Assembly (NCBI RefSeq): GCF_900187445.1
Contig: NZ_FYEB01000019.1
Coordinates: 1 to 64,000 of the forward strand
Origin: Pseudomonas sp. Irchel s3b2
GTDB lineage: Bacteria > Pseudomonadota > Gammaproteobacteria > Pseudomonadales > Pseudomonadaceae
DNA: 64,000 bases
Direction: 5' to 3'
Part shown: in pieces, positions 34,128 through 42,396 of the stretch
How positions within the stretch are numbered: position 1 is the stretch's first letter
How the letters are laid out: every line of letters begins with the position of its first letter
The notes under the pieces: model-generated
Database searches by the model: none
Told to the model about the DNA's origin: nothing
Seen by the model: the letters and a program-made list of their open reading frames with translations, nothing else
Made by a program: the position numbers and the translations under genes

Positions 34128-35018
34128 ATGTCCACTTCATCTTTTTCTGCTGCACACAACCAGGCCAGCACGCTCTATCTGCCGCCGGGGCCGTGGCAGA
34201 CCGTTCTCGATTGCCTGTGCGAACACTTCAGTGCCATCGGTCGTGAACAATGGCTGGACAGAATTGCTCGCGGTCGTGTCCTCGATGGGCAAGGCCTGCC
34301 GATCGCCCTGGACCTGCCTTACAAGGAAGGTCTGCGGATTCATTATTTTCGTGAGGTGCCGGACGAAAAACCGATCCTGGTGGTGGAGTCGATCCTCTAT
34401 GCCGACGAGCATCTGGTGGTGGCAGACAAACCGCACTTCCTGCCCGTGACTCCGGCTGGCGAATACGTGGAGCAGACGTTGCTGCGGCGTCTGATCCGTC
34501 GCCTGGATAACCCGCATCTGGTGCCGCTGCATCGGATCGACCGGCATACGGCGGGGTTGGTACTGTTTTCAGCCAACCCTCAGAGTCGGTCGGCGTATCA
34601 ATCCTTGTTTCCTACACGCCAGATCGAAAAGCGCTATGAGGCAATCGCCCGGGCATTGCCAGAACACTCCTTCCCGCTGGTCCATAAAAGTCGACTTATC
34701 GATGGCGAGCCGTTTTTTCGCATGCAAGAAGGTCCGGGCGTCAGCAACACCGAGACGGCTGTCGAGGTCAGGGAAAAAAATGGTGAACTCTGGCGTTATG
34801 CGCTGTACCCGGTGACAGGCAAGAAACATCAGTTGCGAGTTCACATGACCGCTCTGGGGGCCAGCATCTGCAATGATCCGTTCTATCCGCAGGTGCTCAA
34901 GGACGTTGAAGATGACTATGCCAACCCCTTGAAGTTGTTGGCCCAAGGGCTGCGATTTGTCGATCCGGTCACGGGGCAGGAAAGAGAATTCGAAAGCACC
35001 ATTACTTTGCAGTGGTGA
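34128..35018 (+). CDS. RluA-family pseudouridine synthase
   Basis: A 296-residue RluA/RsuA-type pseudouridine synthase. The catalytic Asp is in VPLHRIDRHTAGLVLFS near residue 140. ADKPHFLPVTPAG and YPVTGKKHQLRVHMTALGA are family blocks. An S4-like N-terminal stretch (EQWLDRIARGRVLDGQG) is present. It isomerises uridine in rRNA or tRNA; the target site is not evident. Start ATG at 34128 rather than an in-frame codon at 34107. Confidence 0.88.
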   Translation: MSTSSFSAAHNQASTLYLPPGPWQTVLDCLCEHFSAIGREQWLDRIARGRVLDGQGLPIALDLPYKEGLRIHYFREVPDEKPILVVESILYADEHLVVADKPHFLPVTPAGEYVEQTLLRRLIRRLDNPHLVPLHRIDRHTAGLVLFSANPQSRSAYQSLFPTRQIEKRYEAIARALPEHSFPLVHKSRLIDGEPFFRMQEGPGVSNTETAVEVREKNGELWRYALYPVTGKKHQLRVHMTALGASICNDPFYPQVLKDVEDDYANPLKLLAQGLRFVDPVTGQEREFESTITLQW

Positions 35019-35052
35019 TCACAGGGCTAACGACTCTGCTTTTCTTCAGCCA

Positions 35053-35084
35053 CGAAAAAGCCCGCTTTAAAAGCGGGCTTTTCT
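35053..35084. terminator. Bidirectional terminator
   Basis: AAAAGCCCGCTT-TAAA-AGCGGGCTTTT lies between the converging pseudouridine synthase and lipoprotein genes. It has A- and T-runs on its flanks and can act on both strands. Confidence 0.95.
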
Positions 35085-35107
35085 GTATCTGGTTGTCGCC
35101 GTAAAGA

Positions 35108-35329
35108 TTACAGATCTTTAACGGTACGGACCTGATCTTTGTTGACGCGGGTTTGCTTGCCATCCAGTTGTTCGAATTCGTAAAAGCCCGATTCTTCATC
35201 GTACTTAGGCGCGTCGACGGCCTGGATTTCTCGACCGTCATTCAAGGTGATCACTGTAGGCGATGCGCAACCGGCGAGGGTCGCAAGGCCCAGTGCGAGC
35301 ATGAAAGTGGCGAGGGTCCGTTGGGTCAT
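35108..35329 (-). CDS. YgdI/YgdR-family small lipoprotein
   Basis: A 73-residue lipoprotein. Start MTQRTLATFMLALG at 35329. The lipobox is LATLAGC, with Cys at residue 20. The mature part, VITLNDGREIQAVDAPKYDE followed by GFYEFEQLDGK, is the DUF903/YgdI SH3-like fold. Probably outer-membrane anchored and abundant; no specific role known. Confidence 0.9.
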   Translation of the reverse strand: MTQRTLATFMLALGLATLAGCASPTVITLNDGREIQAVDAPKYDEESGFYEFEQLDGKQTRVNKDQVRTVKDL

Positions 35330-35405
35330 GGGTGTGTCTCCGAATGGGAATTCTTTTGGTTGCTGAGCTTGAGACGTGTACAACGCACGCAAGTTCCTTC
35401 GTGTG

Positions 35406-36008
35406 TCAGTCTGACACAGTGTGATGCGTGCTTAACAGTTCCGGCGTGTTGAGATTGGCCAGGCGAGGGTCGTTGTCCGGGCATTGCAGGGCTGTGGCGC
35501 CCAGCTTGCGCAGAAGGCGACCCGGACTGCGCTCGCCTTCATTCCAGGCGGTCTCGAAAGCCGCTGAAAGGGCGACAGGAATGATGCACAGCAAGGGTTC
35601 CCAATGTTCGCCATGGCGCAGCATCAGCGGTTTGTCCGGATGCTGTCCGGCGGTTTCACGCATGTTCTGGAGCAGCGCGGCATCGATGCGTGGTACATCG
35701 CAGGGCAGCACCAGTAAGTGAGTGTGACGGGCGGCTTTCAAGCCTGCGCGAATACCGGCCAATGGTCCTGGAAAGTCGCCTTCGTCGTCATGGACCAACT
35801 GATCCGCATAAGGCGCATATTTTTCCAGGTTTCTGTTGCAGGAGATGATCAGGTCATCACTCAGTGGGCGCGTCTTGCGGTGCAGATGCGCGATCAGCGG
35901 CTCGCCGTGCCATGCCAGTAAACCCTTGTCCTGACCGCCCATGCGTTGGCCACGGCCGCCGGCCAGGAGCAGAATGGAGCAAGGCGGCAGAGGTGTATTC
36001 GAGGTCAT
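35406..36008 (-). CDS. mobA: Molybdenum cofactor guanylyltransferase MobA
   Basis: A 200-residue nucleotidyltransferase that joins GMP to molybdopterin to make the MGD cofactor of DMSO-reductase-type enzymes. The GTP loop is LLLAGGRGQRMGGQDKGLLA; PLAGIRAGL and VLPCDVPRIDAALL with its metal-binding Asp are present. It is divergent from moaB with 81 bases between, so the Moco genes form one locus with a shared promoter region. Confidence 0.93.
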   Translation of the reverse strand: MTSNTPLPPCSILLLAGGRGQRMGGQDKGLLAWHGEPLIAHLHRKTRPLSDDLIISCNRNLEKYAPYADQLVHDDEGDFPGPLAGIRAGLKAARHTHLLVLPCDVPRIDAALLQNMRETAGQHPDKPLMLRHGEHWEPLLCIIPVALSAAFETAWNEGERSPGRLLRKLGATALQCPDNDPRLANLNTPELLSTHHTVSD

Positions 36009-36089
36009 CGCACTTCTCCATGGGGGCGGCGAAAAAATGAGGCGCTGTGATATAACACCGGGCTGTTTCTCCTACAACTGGATGAGCCT

Positions 36090-36629
36090 ATGAAAGCCAA
36101 GGCTGATGTACCTTTCGCACCGCTCAACATCGCGGTGCTGACTGTCAGCGATACCCGTACCCTGGAAACCGATACCTCAGGCCAGGTCTTCGTCGACAGT
36201 TTGAGCGCTGCCGGTCATAACCTGGCGGCCCGTGTACTGCTTAAAGATGACCTCTACAAAATTCGCGCGCAAGTCGCCAGCTGGATTGCCGATGAGGTCG
36301 TGCAAGTGGTGTTGATCACCGGCGGTACCGGGTTCACCGGTCGCGACAGCACGCCCGAAGCCGTGAGTTGCCTGCTGGATAAGCAAGTCGATGGTTTTGG
36401 TGAATTGTTCCGGCAGATATCGGTAGCGGATATCGGCACCTCGACGGTTCAGTCCCGAGCCTTGGCCGGTCTGGCCAATGGCACGTTGGTGTGCTGTTTG
36501 CCGGGCTCGACCAATGCGGTGCGCACCGGCTGGGACGGCATTCTCGCCGAGCAACTGGATTCGCGTCACCGTCCGTGCAATTTCGTGGCCCATCTGAAAC
36601 AGGCGGCACCCTGTGAATCCCGCGGGTAA
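36090..36629 (+). CDS. moaB: Molybdenum cofactor protein MoaB
   Basis: A 179-residue MoaB/Mog-fold protein for molybdopterin adenylylation. Blocks: VLTVSDTRTLETDTSGQ, LITGGTGFTGRDSTPEAV (active-site loop) and CCLPGSTNAVRTGWDGIL. It binds molybdopterin before metal insertion by MoeA. It overlaps the moeA start by 17 bases. Confidence 0.93.
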   Translation: MKAKADVPFAPLNIAVLTVSDTRTLETDTSGQVFVDSLSAAGHNLAARVLLKDDLYKIRAQVASWIADEVVQVVLITGGTGFTGRDSTPEAVSCLLDKQVDGFGELFRQISVADIGTSTVQSRALAGLANGTLVCCLPGSTNAVRTGWDGILAEQLDSRHRPCNFVAHLKQAAPCESRG

Positions 36630-37839
36630 GCCAGGCAAGACTGGCAGTCTGATGGCTGTCGAGGAAGCACTGGCGCGTTTATTGGAAATGGCCGACGCCT
36701 CGAAGATTCGTGAGCGCGAACGCTTGCCGTTGGCGCAGGTTCAGGGGCGTGTACTGGCTGCTGACCTGATATCGACACTGGATTTGCCGCCCTGGCCCAA
36801 CAGTGCCATGGACGGTTATGCCTTATGCCTGTCCGACTGGACGGGAGAGCCGTTGGTGGTCAGTCAGAAGATTTTTGCAGGCCAGGCCCCGGAGCCCTTG
36901 AAGCCGGGTACCTGCGCGCGGATCTTCACCGGCGCACCTGTGCCCGCAGGTGCCGACTGTGTCGAGATGCAGGAGAACGCCGAGGTTCAGGCGGATGAGC
37001 GGGTACGTTTCACCGAGATCATGAAGCCGGGACAGAACATCCGTCCACAAGGTCAGGAAGCCACCGTCGGTGAGCTGATCTTGCCCGCCGGAACGCGTCT
37101 GGGGCCTATCGAGCAGGGGCTGGCAGCATCGCTGGGATGCGCTGAGCTGAACGTGGTTCGCAAGGTTCGTGTTGCGGTCTTGTCTACTGGTGATGAGTTG
37201 ATTGAGCCGGGCCAGACCCTTGGGCCGGGACAGATTTACAACAGCAATCGGGTATTGCTCTGCAACTGGTTGCAGCGCTTGGGTTGTGAGGTGATCGATG
37301 CCGGCATTCTTCCCGATGATTTAGCGACCACTCGTGCTCGCCTGGGTGAGTTGAAGGATGTCGACCTGATTCTCTCGACGGGTGGCGTATCGGTGGGAGA
37401 GGCCGACTTTCTGGGCATAGCCTTGCGGGAAGAAGGCGAATTGACCTTATGGAAGCTTGCCATCAAACCAGGTAAGCCGCTGACGTTTGGGCATTTTCGC
37501 GGCGTGCCTGTGATTGGTTTACCCGGCAATCCGGCGTCGACACTGGTGACTTTTGCTCTGTTGGCCAGGCCCTACCTTTTGCGCCGCCAAGGCGTCAACG
37601 AGGTTGAGCCCCTGAAGTTTCAGGTGCCGGCAGGGTTTGTCTGGCCCAAGGCTGGTAACCGACGTGAGTACTTGCGCGGACGTCTGGAAAATGGCCGGGC
37701 AATCATCTACAGGAATCAGAGTTCTGGCGTACTGCGCAGTGCAGCCTGGGCTGACGGTCTGGTTGAAGTGCTGGAGGGCCGTACGCTGATCGAGGGTGAT
37801 TGTGTGAGCTTCATCCCGCTGAGTGAAGTCTTGAGCTGA
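36613..37839 (+). CDS. moeA: Molybdopterin molybdenumtransferase MoeA
   Basis: A 408-residue MoeA that inserts molybdate into adenylylated molybdopterin. Signatures: PPWPNSAMDGYALCLSDW (active-site Asp), RIFTGAPVPAGADCVEMQE, VAVLSTGDELIEPGQ, STGGVSVGEADF, and GLPGNPASTLVTF. Start is taken at the GTG at 36613, which overlaps moaB; ATG at 36652 is an alternative beginning at MAVEEALARLL. A weak hairpin (CAAGCCC/GGGCTTG) about 20 bases after the stop may terminate it. Confidence 0.92.
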   Translation: MNPAGKPGKTGSLMAVEEALARLLEMADASKIRERERLPLAQVQGRVLAADLISTLDLPPWPNSAMDGYALCLSDWTGEPLVVSQKIFAGQAPEPLKPGTCARIFTGAPVPAGADCVEMQENAEVQADERVRFTEIMKPGQNIRPQGQEATVGELILPAGTRLGPIEQGLAASLGCAELNVVRKVRVAVLSTGDELIEPGQTLGPGQIYNSNRVLLCNWLQRLGCEVIDAGILPDDLATTRARLGELKDVDLILSTGGVSVGEADFLGIALREEGELTLWKLAIKPGKPLTFGHFRGVPVIGLPGNPASTLVTFALLARPYLLRRQGVNEVEPLKFQVPAGFVWPKAGNRREYLRGRLENGRAIIYRNQSSGVLRSAAWADGLVEVLEGRTLIEGDCVSFIPLSEVLS

Positions 37840-37903
37840 ACAGGCGCTGGTTTTGCCACGCAAGCCCGGGTGATCGCCTTGGGCTTGCATGCATGACCAT
37901 TCC

Positions 37904-38221
37904 TTAATGTGCCAGAAGTGTCACGACCTGGTCGAAGCGGCTGTTGGTGATCCAGGCCAGAAGTCCCAGGATCACGGCTGTTCCGCCAGCTGAATAGGCA
38001 AGCCTGTGTTTGATGGATTTGACGTCATCCCGGACTTCATCCATGTCTCTTCGGATGTACTTGAGGTGTGCTTCCAGTTCAATGATGCGAGGTTCCATAT
38101 CGACTTCTCCGGCGGGCTTTGCGCTGTTTTTGAGTTCAGCCTGATGATTGGCGCGATTGTCTGCGTACGGCGCGAACGGCGCGACCGGGGTTGCCGGTAG
38201 TCTGAGGTCATGGCTTTGCAT
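37904..38221 (-). CDS. Small membrane protein, XhlA/DUF-like coiled-coil plus anchor
   Basis: A 105-residue protein. It has a polar N-terminus, a helical coiled-coil core (MEPRIIELEAHLKYIRRDMD followed by EVRDDVKSIKHRLAY) and one C-terminal membrane segment (GGTAVILGLLAWITN). This is the layout of haemolysin XhlA-like small proteins. Start at 38221 has AAGGAG upstream but 11 bases away; MEPR, some 41 codons further in, is possible. No function known. Confidence 0.65.
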   Translation of the reverse strand: MQSHDLRLPATPVAPFAPYADNRANHQAELKNSAKPAGEVDMEPRIIELEAHLKYIRRDMDEVRDDVKSIKHRLAYSAGGTAVILGLLAWITNSRFDQVVTLLAH

Positions 38222-38543
38222 GGAGTAACTGGCTCCTTGCGTTAAAACCATTCAAGTGATCGATGCCGTTGTTGCTTGCGGTTTTTGAGGCCCTTAAGGG
38301 GGTTCCATTCATTGTTTTCACGTCCCTGTGTAAGTTAACGGGTGATAACTGATAACCGAGATTCAACGGTGTACCAATTGTTCGGGTGGGTCAATTGAGC
38401 CGATTCCTCATGTTTTGTAAGAAAAAATACCTCTCTGTAGGACTCACGTTCCTTCCCTTGGAAATATTTGAAATCCTGTCGACTTTTATCAGTGGCTGCG
38501 AGTCAACATCTCCTATGGAATTGCGGATATGGGAGTCGCAAAA
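38222..38543. other. Gap before the lipid kinase gene
   Basis: 322 bases of AT-richer DNA with no gene. It contains the promoter region of yegS and of the small membrane protein. I see no strong hairpin or palindrome. Confidence 0.5.
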
Positions 38544-39461
38544 ATGAGTGAACGCAAGGCGCTGTTGATTCTGCATGGCAAGCAGGCACTCAATGAGGAG
38601 GTCCGTGCAGCCGTCGAAGGCAAGCGCCAGCAGGGCTGGGAACTGGCTGTTCGACTGACCTGGGAGGCCGGTGATGCACAGCGGTTGGTGGAGGAAGCGC
38701 TGACGTCAGGTTATATGCAGCTGATTGCCGGCGGCGGTGATGGGACCTTGCGTGATATTGCCGAAGCCATGGCGGCGCATTCGACGCAGGCCAGTCTGGT
38801 GCTTTTGCCCTTGGGCACCGCCAACGATTTTGCTCGCGCTGCCGGTGTGCCTCTGGAGCCCGCCCAGGCGTTGGATCTTCTGGAGGCTGCCCCTCGAGCC
38901 ATCGATCTGGGAGAAGTCGGCGGGCAGCTTTTCCTGAATATGGCCACCGGCGGCTTTGGCAGTCAAGTCACGGCCAATACCTCCGAGGATCTGAAAAAAA
39001 TTCTCGGAGGCGCCGCTTATCTCTTCACGGGTTTATCGCGCTTCAGTGAGTTGCACGCGGCCTATGGCGAGTTGCAGGGGCCGGATTTTCACTGGCGCGG
39101 CGAATTGTTGGCATTGGGCATTGGCAATGGCCGTCAGGCTGGCGGTGGTCATGTGTTGTGCCCACAGGCGTTGGCTGACGATGGCCTGCTGGATATCAGC
39201 ATTTTGCCCGCGCCACAGGAAGTGGTCAGTACCTTGAAAGACCTGCTGACCGATGGCTTCGGAATCGACAACATGTTTGTGCGAGCTCGCTTGCCATGGG
39301 TCGAGATCAAAGTCTCGGAGGGGCTTTATATCAACCTTGATGGTGAACCTCTGGAGGGCGATAGTCTGCGTTTCTCGGCGCGTCCGGCGGCATTGCGTGT
39401 GCATTTGCCCGAGGGCTCGCCGCTGCTGAGCGTCTCGCACCCGGCTAATCGTCCAGACTGA
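38544..39461 (+). CDS. yegS: YegS-type lipid kinase
   Basis: A 305-residue diacylglycerol-kinase-fold enzyme. The nucleotide motif is LIAGGGDGTLRDIAEAM; LLPLGTANDFARAAGVP and NMATGGFGSQV are the other family blocks. E. coli YegS phosphorylates phosphatidylglycerol in vitro. GGGAG lies eight bases before the ATG. Its last 17 bases overlap the end of the convergent response regulator gene. Confidence 0.9.
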   Translation: MSERKALLILHGKQALNEEVRAAVEGKRQQGWELAVRLTWEAGDAQRLVEEALTSGYMQLIAGGGDGTLRDIAEAMAAHSTQASLVLLPLGTANDFARAAGVPLEPAQALDLLEAAPRAIDLGEVGGQLFLNMATGGFGSQVTANTSEDLKKILGGAAYLFTGLSRFSELHAAYGELQGPDFHWRGELLALGIGNGRQAGGGHVLCPQALADDGLLDISILPAPQEVVSTLKDLLTDGFGIDNMFVRARLPWVEIKVSEGLYINLDGEPLEGDSLRFSARPAALRVHLPEGSPLLSVSHPANRPD

Positions 39462-40104
39462 TGATTTGCTCGCGCACGGCGAACAGCACCAGGCCGGCCA
39501 CATCGTAGATCTGCAAGCGTTTCATTATCTGCGAGCGGTGGGTTTCGACGGTCTTGATGCTCAGGCCCAGGCCATTGGCGATTTCCCGGGTGGATTTTCC
39601 GCGGACAATCAGTCGCAGGATTTCCAGCTGACGTGCCGTCAGGTTGTGCGAATCCTGGGTTTGCGCCTGATTTTTCTGGTGTCGGGTCAGCGCCTGGTTG
39701 ATGACGGTATGAGCAATGGCCGGGCTCAGGTAGCGTTCGTTATTGCGCAAGGCATCCAGGGCATGCTCGAGTTCGCTGGCCGTGGTGTCCTTGAGCAGGT
39801 AGCCATGAGCCCCTGATTCCAGTGCCTGCATGATGAGCGTCGGGTCGGAGTGCATCGACAGGATGAGCACTTTGCACTGCGGGCGTACTCTTTTGAGTCG
39901 CTGCAAGGCTTCAAGGCCACCGGTTTGCTTCATGGAAATATCCAGCAGAATGATGTCCGGGGATAGCTGCTCGACCATCTCGACCAACTGCGAGCCATCA
40001 TTGGCCTCCCCGATTACCGCATAACCGGGAATATCCAGCACCAGAGCGCGCACGCCAGCCCTGATAAGCGAGTGGTCGTCCACCAGAAGTAAGTTACAAG
40101 TCAA
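39445..40104 (-). CDS. NarL/LuxR-family response regulator
   Basis: A 219-residue regulator. The receiver has LLVDDHSLIRAG, phosphoacceptor in IILLDISMKQTGGLEA and the conserved Lys in YLLKDT. The C-terminal helix-turn-helix is REIANGLGLSIKTVETHRSQ. Start is TTG, overlapping the kinase stop (TTGA), so the two are translationally coupled. Likely target sites include the palindrome at 41151. Confidence 0.9.
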   Translation of the reverse strand: MTCNLLLVDDHSLIRAGVRALVLDIPGYAVIGEANDGSQLVEMVEQLSPDIILLDISMKQTGGLEALQRLKRVRPQCKVLILSMHSDPTLIMQALESGAHGYLLKDTTASELEHALDALRNNERYLSPAIAHTVINQALTRHQKNQAQTQDSHNLTARQLEILRLIVRGKSTREIANGLGLSIKTVETHRSQIMKRLQIYDVAGLVLFAVREQIISLDD

Positions 40105-40994
40105 TGCATAACCTTATTCGTACTGGCCCGTTCCAGCGCACGCGGCGCCCAGGGGAAGAGTGCTTCTATTTGAGTGCCTTTGCCCGGTTCGCTGGTCACG
40201 GTCAGTGTGCCACCCAACTGATCGATCCGTTCCGACATCCCGGCCATTCCGCATTGCCCCTCGCGTGCGGGATCTGCCGCGGGCGAGAAACCCAGACCGT
40301 CATCGCTGATCAACAGCGTCAGGCCCTGGGGCAGGCGTTGCAGGCGGACCAACAGATTACTGGCCTCGGCGTGACGCAGTATATTGGTAATCGCTTCTTG
40401 AGTGATTCGAAAAGCCGCCACTGCCATTTCCTCCGGAATGCCTGTCAAGCGTTGATGGCATTCCAGGCTCCAGTGCACGGAGGTATTGGCCAGGGTCCTG
40501 AGCAAATGCGCACGCAAACTGGCTTCCAGCCCGAGACTGGCCAGTTGCCGCGGATTCAGGATGGCCGAAACGTCACGAACCTTGGTCAGGGTTTCGTCCA
40601 GCGTATCGCAGAGTACCGAACACTGCCCTTGCAGTTCTTCGGGCAATCGTCGTTTGAGCCATTCACTTTGAAGTTTGGCGGCGGTCAGCAATTGACCGAT
40701 GTCATCATGCAGCTCACGACTGAGCCGGTGGCGTTCGTTTTCCTGCACTTGCAGCAGACGGTCAGCCAGTTCTTGAGGTTGAAACTTTATCGATTTGCGC
40801 GAGAGGCGATGTCCCACCCAGACACAGGTCAGCGCCGCACTATTGAGTACCAGCAAACTCACCGGCAGAGGCATGGACAGGCTGTAGACCAGCAGGCTGC
40901 CGAGCGCCGAGCAGACGCACAGTAAAAGCGTGAACCGGCGCGCGTTTTTTCGGGAAGGTGGCCACAGGGTAATTGACTTGAGGCTGGCGTACAT
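40101..40994 (-). CDS. NarX-like (HisKA_3) sensor histidine kinase
   Basis: A 297-residue kinase. Two short hydrophobic segments near the N-terminus (FTLLLCVCSALGSLLVYSL and LPVSLLVLNSAALTCVWVG) anchor it, with almost no periplasmic loop. Phosphoacceptor HisKA_3: ENERHRLSRELHDDIGQLL. ATP-binding N and G boxes follow (ITQEAITNILRHA, SDDGLGF, GMAGMSERI). The ATG at 40994 is used; TTG at 41009 is possible. With no real sensor domain it may sense membrane state or an intracellular cue. Confidence 0.88.
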   Translation of the reverse strand: MYASLKSITLWPPSRKNARRFTLLLCVCSALGSLLVYSLSMPLPVSLLVLNSAALTCVWVGHRLSRKSIKFQPQELADRLLQVQENERHRLSRELHDDIGQLLTAAKLQSEWLKRRLPEELQGQCSVLCDTLDETLTKVRDVSAILNPRQLASLGLEASLRAHLLRTLANTSVHWSLECHQRLTGIPEEMAVAAFRITQEAITNILRHAEASNLLVRLQRLPQGLTLLISDDGLGFSPAADPAREGQCGMAGMSERIDQLGGTLTVTSEPGKGTQIEALFPWAPRALERASTNKVMH

Positions 40995-41471
40995 AGCGGA
41001 TGGAGCCAATGGATGTTCGCTGCGGGCAGACCGGCCATAAGGGCTGACGGGTCTCTGGGTGGAAATCTGTTGTATGAAGGCGCCTTCAATGGCTGTGTGC
41101 AGTACTCGAAATTACAGCCTTCAATGTGCTCGTCTGGAATCACTCTGTCATTAATTGACGTCAATTAACGGTCGGCATACTACCACTTAAGATACCGTTG
41201 GTCGCGTTCGGTATATAGCGCCATACAGACAGGAAATATAGTTTTTGGACAATAGTTCCATAATGGAAAAACCCTTGATTTTTGTCGTGGAAAGAATCGA
41301 TTGCCGGGCATTTTGTTTTTATTGACAGGCACTAGCTGAAGTCGAGTCAGGGGGAATTATTTGTTTCGAGCTATCGTTGACTGGTATGAAATATTCAATT
41401 GCGACGAGCGCATCAAATTACGGCGGGCGTCATGGCAATAAAAAGCGCATTACGGATAGAAGCTGGTGATT
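40995..41471. other. AT-rich gap upstream of the NarX-like kinase gene
   Basis: About 477 bases with no gene. It contains the perfect palindrome at 41151-41168 and a 13-base palindrome TTCCATAATGGAA at 41256-41268. The rest is AT-richer than its surroundings. No other structure seen. Confidence 0.6.
41151..41168. promoter_or_regulatory. Perfect 18-base palindrome upstream of the two-component genes
   Basis: TTAATTGACGTCAATTAA is identical to its reverse complement. It sits about 160 bases upstream of the kinase start. Such symmetry suits a dimeric regulator, perhaps the response regulator encoded downstream or another factor. Confidence 0.5.
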
Positions 41472-41942
41472 TTAAGCTGGTCGTTCCGAGAACGAAACGA
41501 ACCTGAACGGTCTGGAGTCGCTGAGCGGCTGAAACTGACTTTGCCCCACTTGAAACGCAAACGCTTCAATTAGCGACGTCTGTTCACTGTCATCGAGACC
41601 GAGTTGGCCGGTAGTCTGATCGATGAGTTCGAGTTGCCAGGCCATTAATGTGAAGCAGTCCTTGAGTGCATCCAGGGCTTGATCGTGCAGGTCCATGCGT
41701 TTCTGCGCGCGGCTCAGCAATCCATGGATATGCAGCGAGAACTCCGAGACCGACGCCAATGCCAGGGCATCGGCCTTGCTGGACAGCTTGAGAAGGGTGC
41801 TGAGCATGCAATCGATGGCGTCTTTGTCATTGCTGATCAGTTGCAAATGACTCAGGCACTCCTCGGATTTGGCCAAGAGTGTTTCAGCCTCGACGAGAAA
41901 CTCTGGAAATCGTAGAGCCCATTCTTTGGTGTCGTTCGGCAT
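41472..41942 (-). CDS. Hypothetical helical protein, Hpt-like appearance
   Basis: A 156-residue, almost entirely helical protein without signal or membrane segment. TGGAG lies six bases before the ATG at 41942. ASVSEFSLHIHGLLSRAQKR resembles the phosphoacceptor helix of Hpt domains, with two His in register, though the canonical HxxKG is absent. It lies divergent from cheV. It could be a degenerate phosphotransfer or chemotaxis accessory protein; unproved. Confidence 0.6.
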   Translation of the reverse strand: MPNDTKEWALRFPEFLVEAETLLAKSEECLSHLQLISNDKDAIDCMLSTLLKLSSKADALALASVSEFSLHIHGLLSRAQKRMDLHDQALDALKDCFTLMAWQLELIDQTTGQLGLDDSEQTSLIEAFAFQVGQSQFQPLSDSRPFRFVSFSERPA

Positions 41943-42396
41943 ATTTATCTCCACAACGTCATGTCAGATAAGGGAATGTCGTGTGTGCCGATGGGAACCC
42001 TACGTGTCCCGGCGCCGCCACGCTTTTGTGAGATCGTGCTCTGGCAGGTTTGAGTGCCGACAAGGAACTCGAGAGGGTGGATGCCTGCGATCGCACACAA
42101 AAGCCTGACTCCGTTCATGCACTGAGAATGGCGTCACATTAATGGCTATTGGATATTGCGAATATCAGGTTGGGCCTGATTGTTACTAGGGGAATCCCTT
42201 ACGCAGGGGAACCTAACGTGCAAACCGAGGTCGCGCGGCAGGGAATGAAGCAGATGAAAATCACGGAGCCAGTAAAGCATGATGCTAATGTGACATCAAT
42301 GTTGGTCTTGGCATTTTGTCTGGGAGTCAAGATCCGGTAAAAACAGCCGATAACTCCCTTTAGTGAATTCATCAGAACAAGCCCAGGAGTCATTAA
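41943..42396. other. Divergent promoter gap between the Hpt-like gene and cheV
   Basis: 454 bases with no supported gene. It has an ATATT-GCG-AATAT palindrome near 42153-42165, a TCAGG...CCTGA hairpin right after it, and several GGA-containing stretches near the cheV start. No motile sigma-28 promoter is obvious by eye. Confidence 0.5.

Noticed and set aside
36613..36651. Separate small gene in the moaB-moeA overlap
   Set aside because: The overlap is explained by a GTG start for moeA 17 bases before the moaB stop; no third reading frame is supported.
42170..42396. Several GGA-containing stretches before cheV as RsmA/CsrA sites
   Set aside because: GGA is frequent in this DNA. Only the ribosome-site copy sits in a likely position, and no hairpin clearly presents the others in loops.
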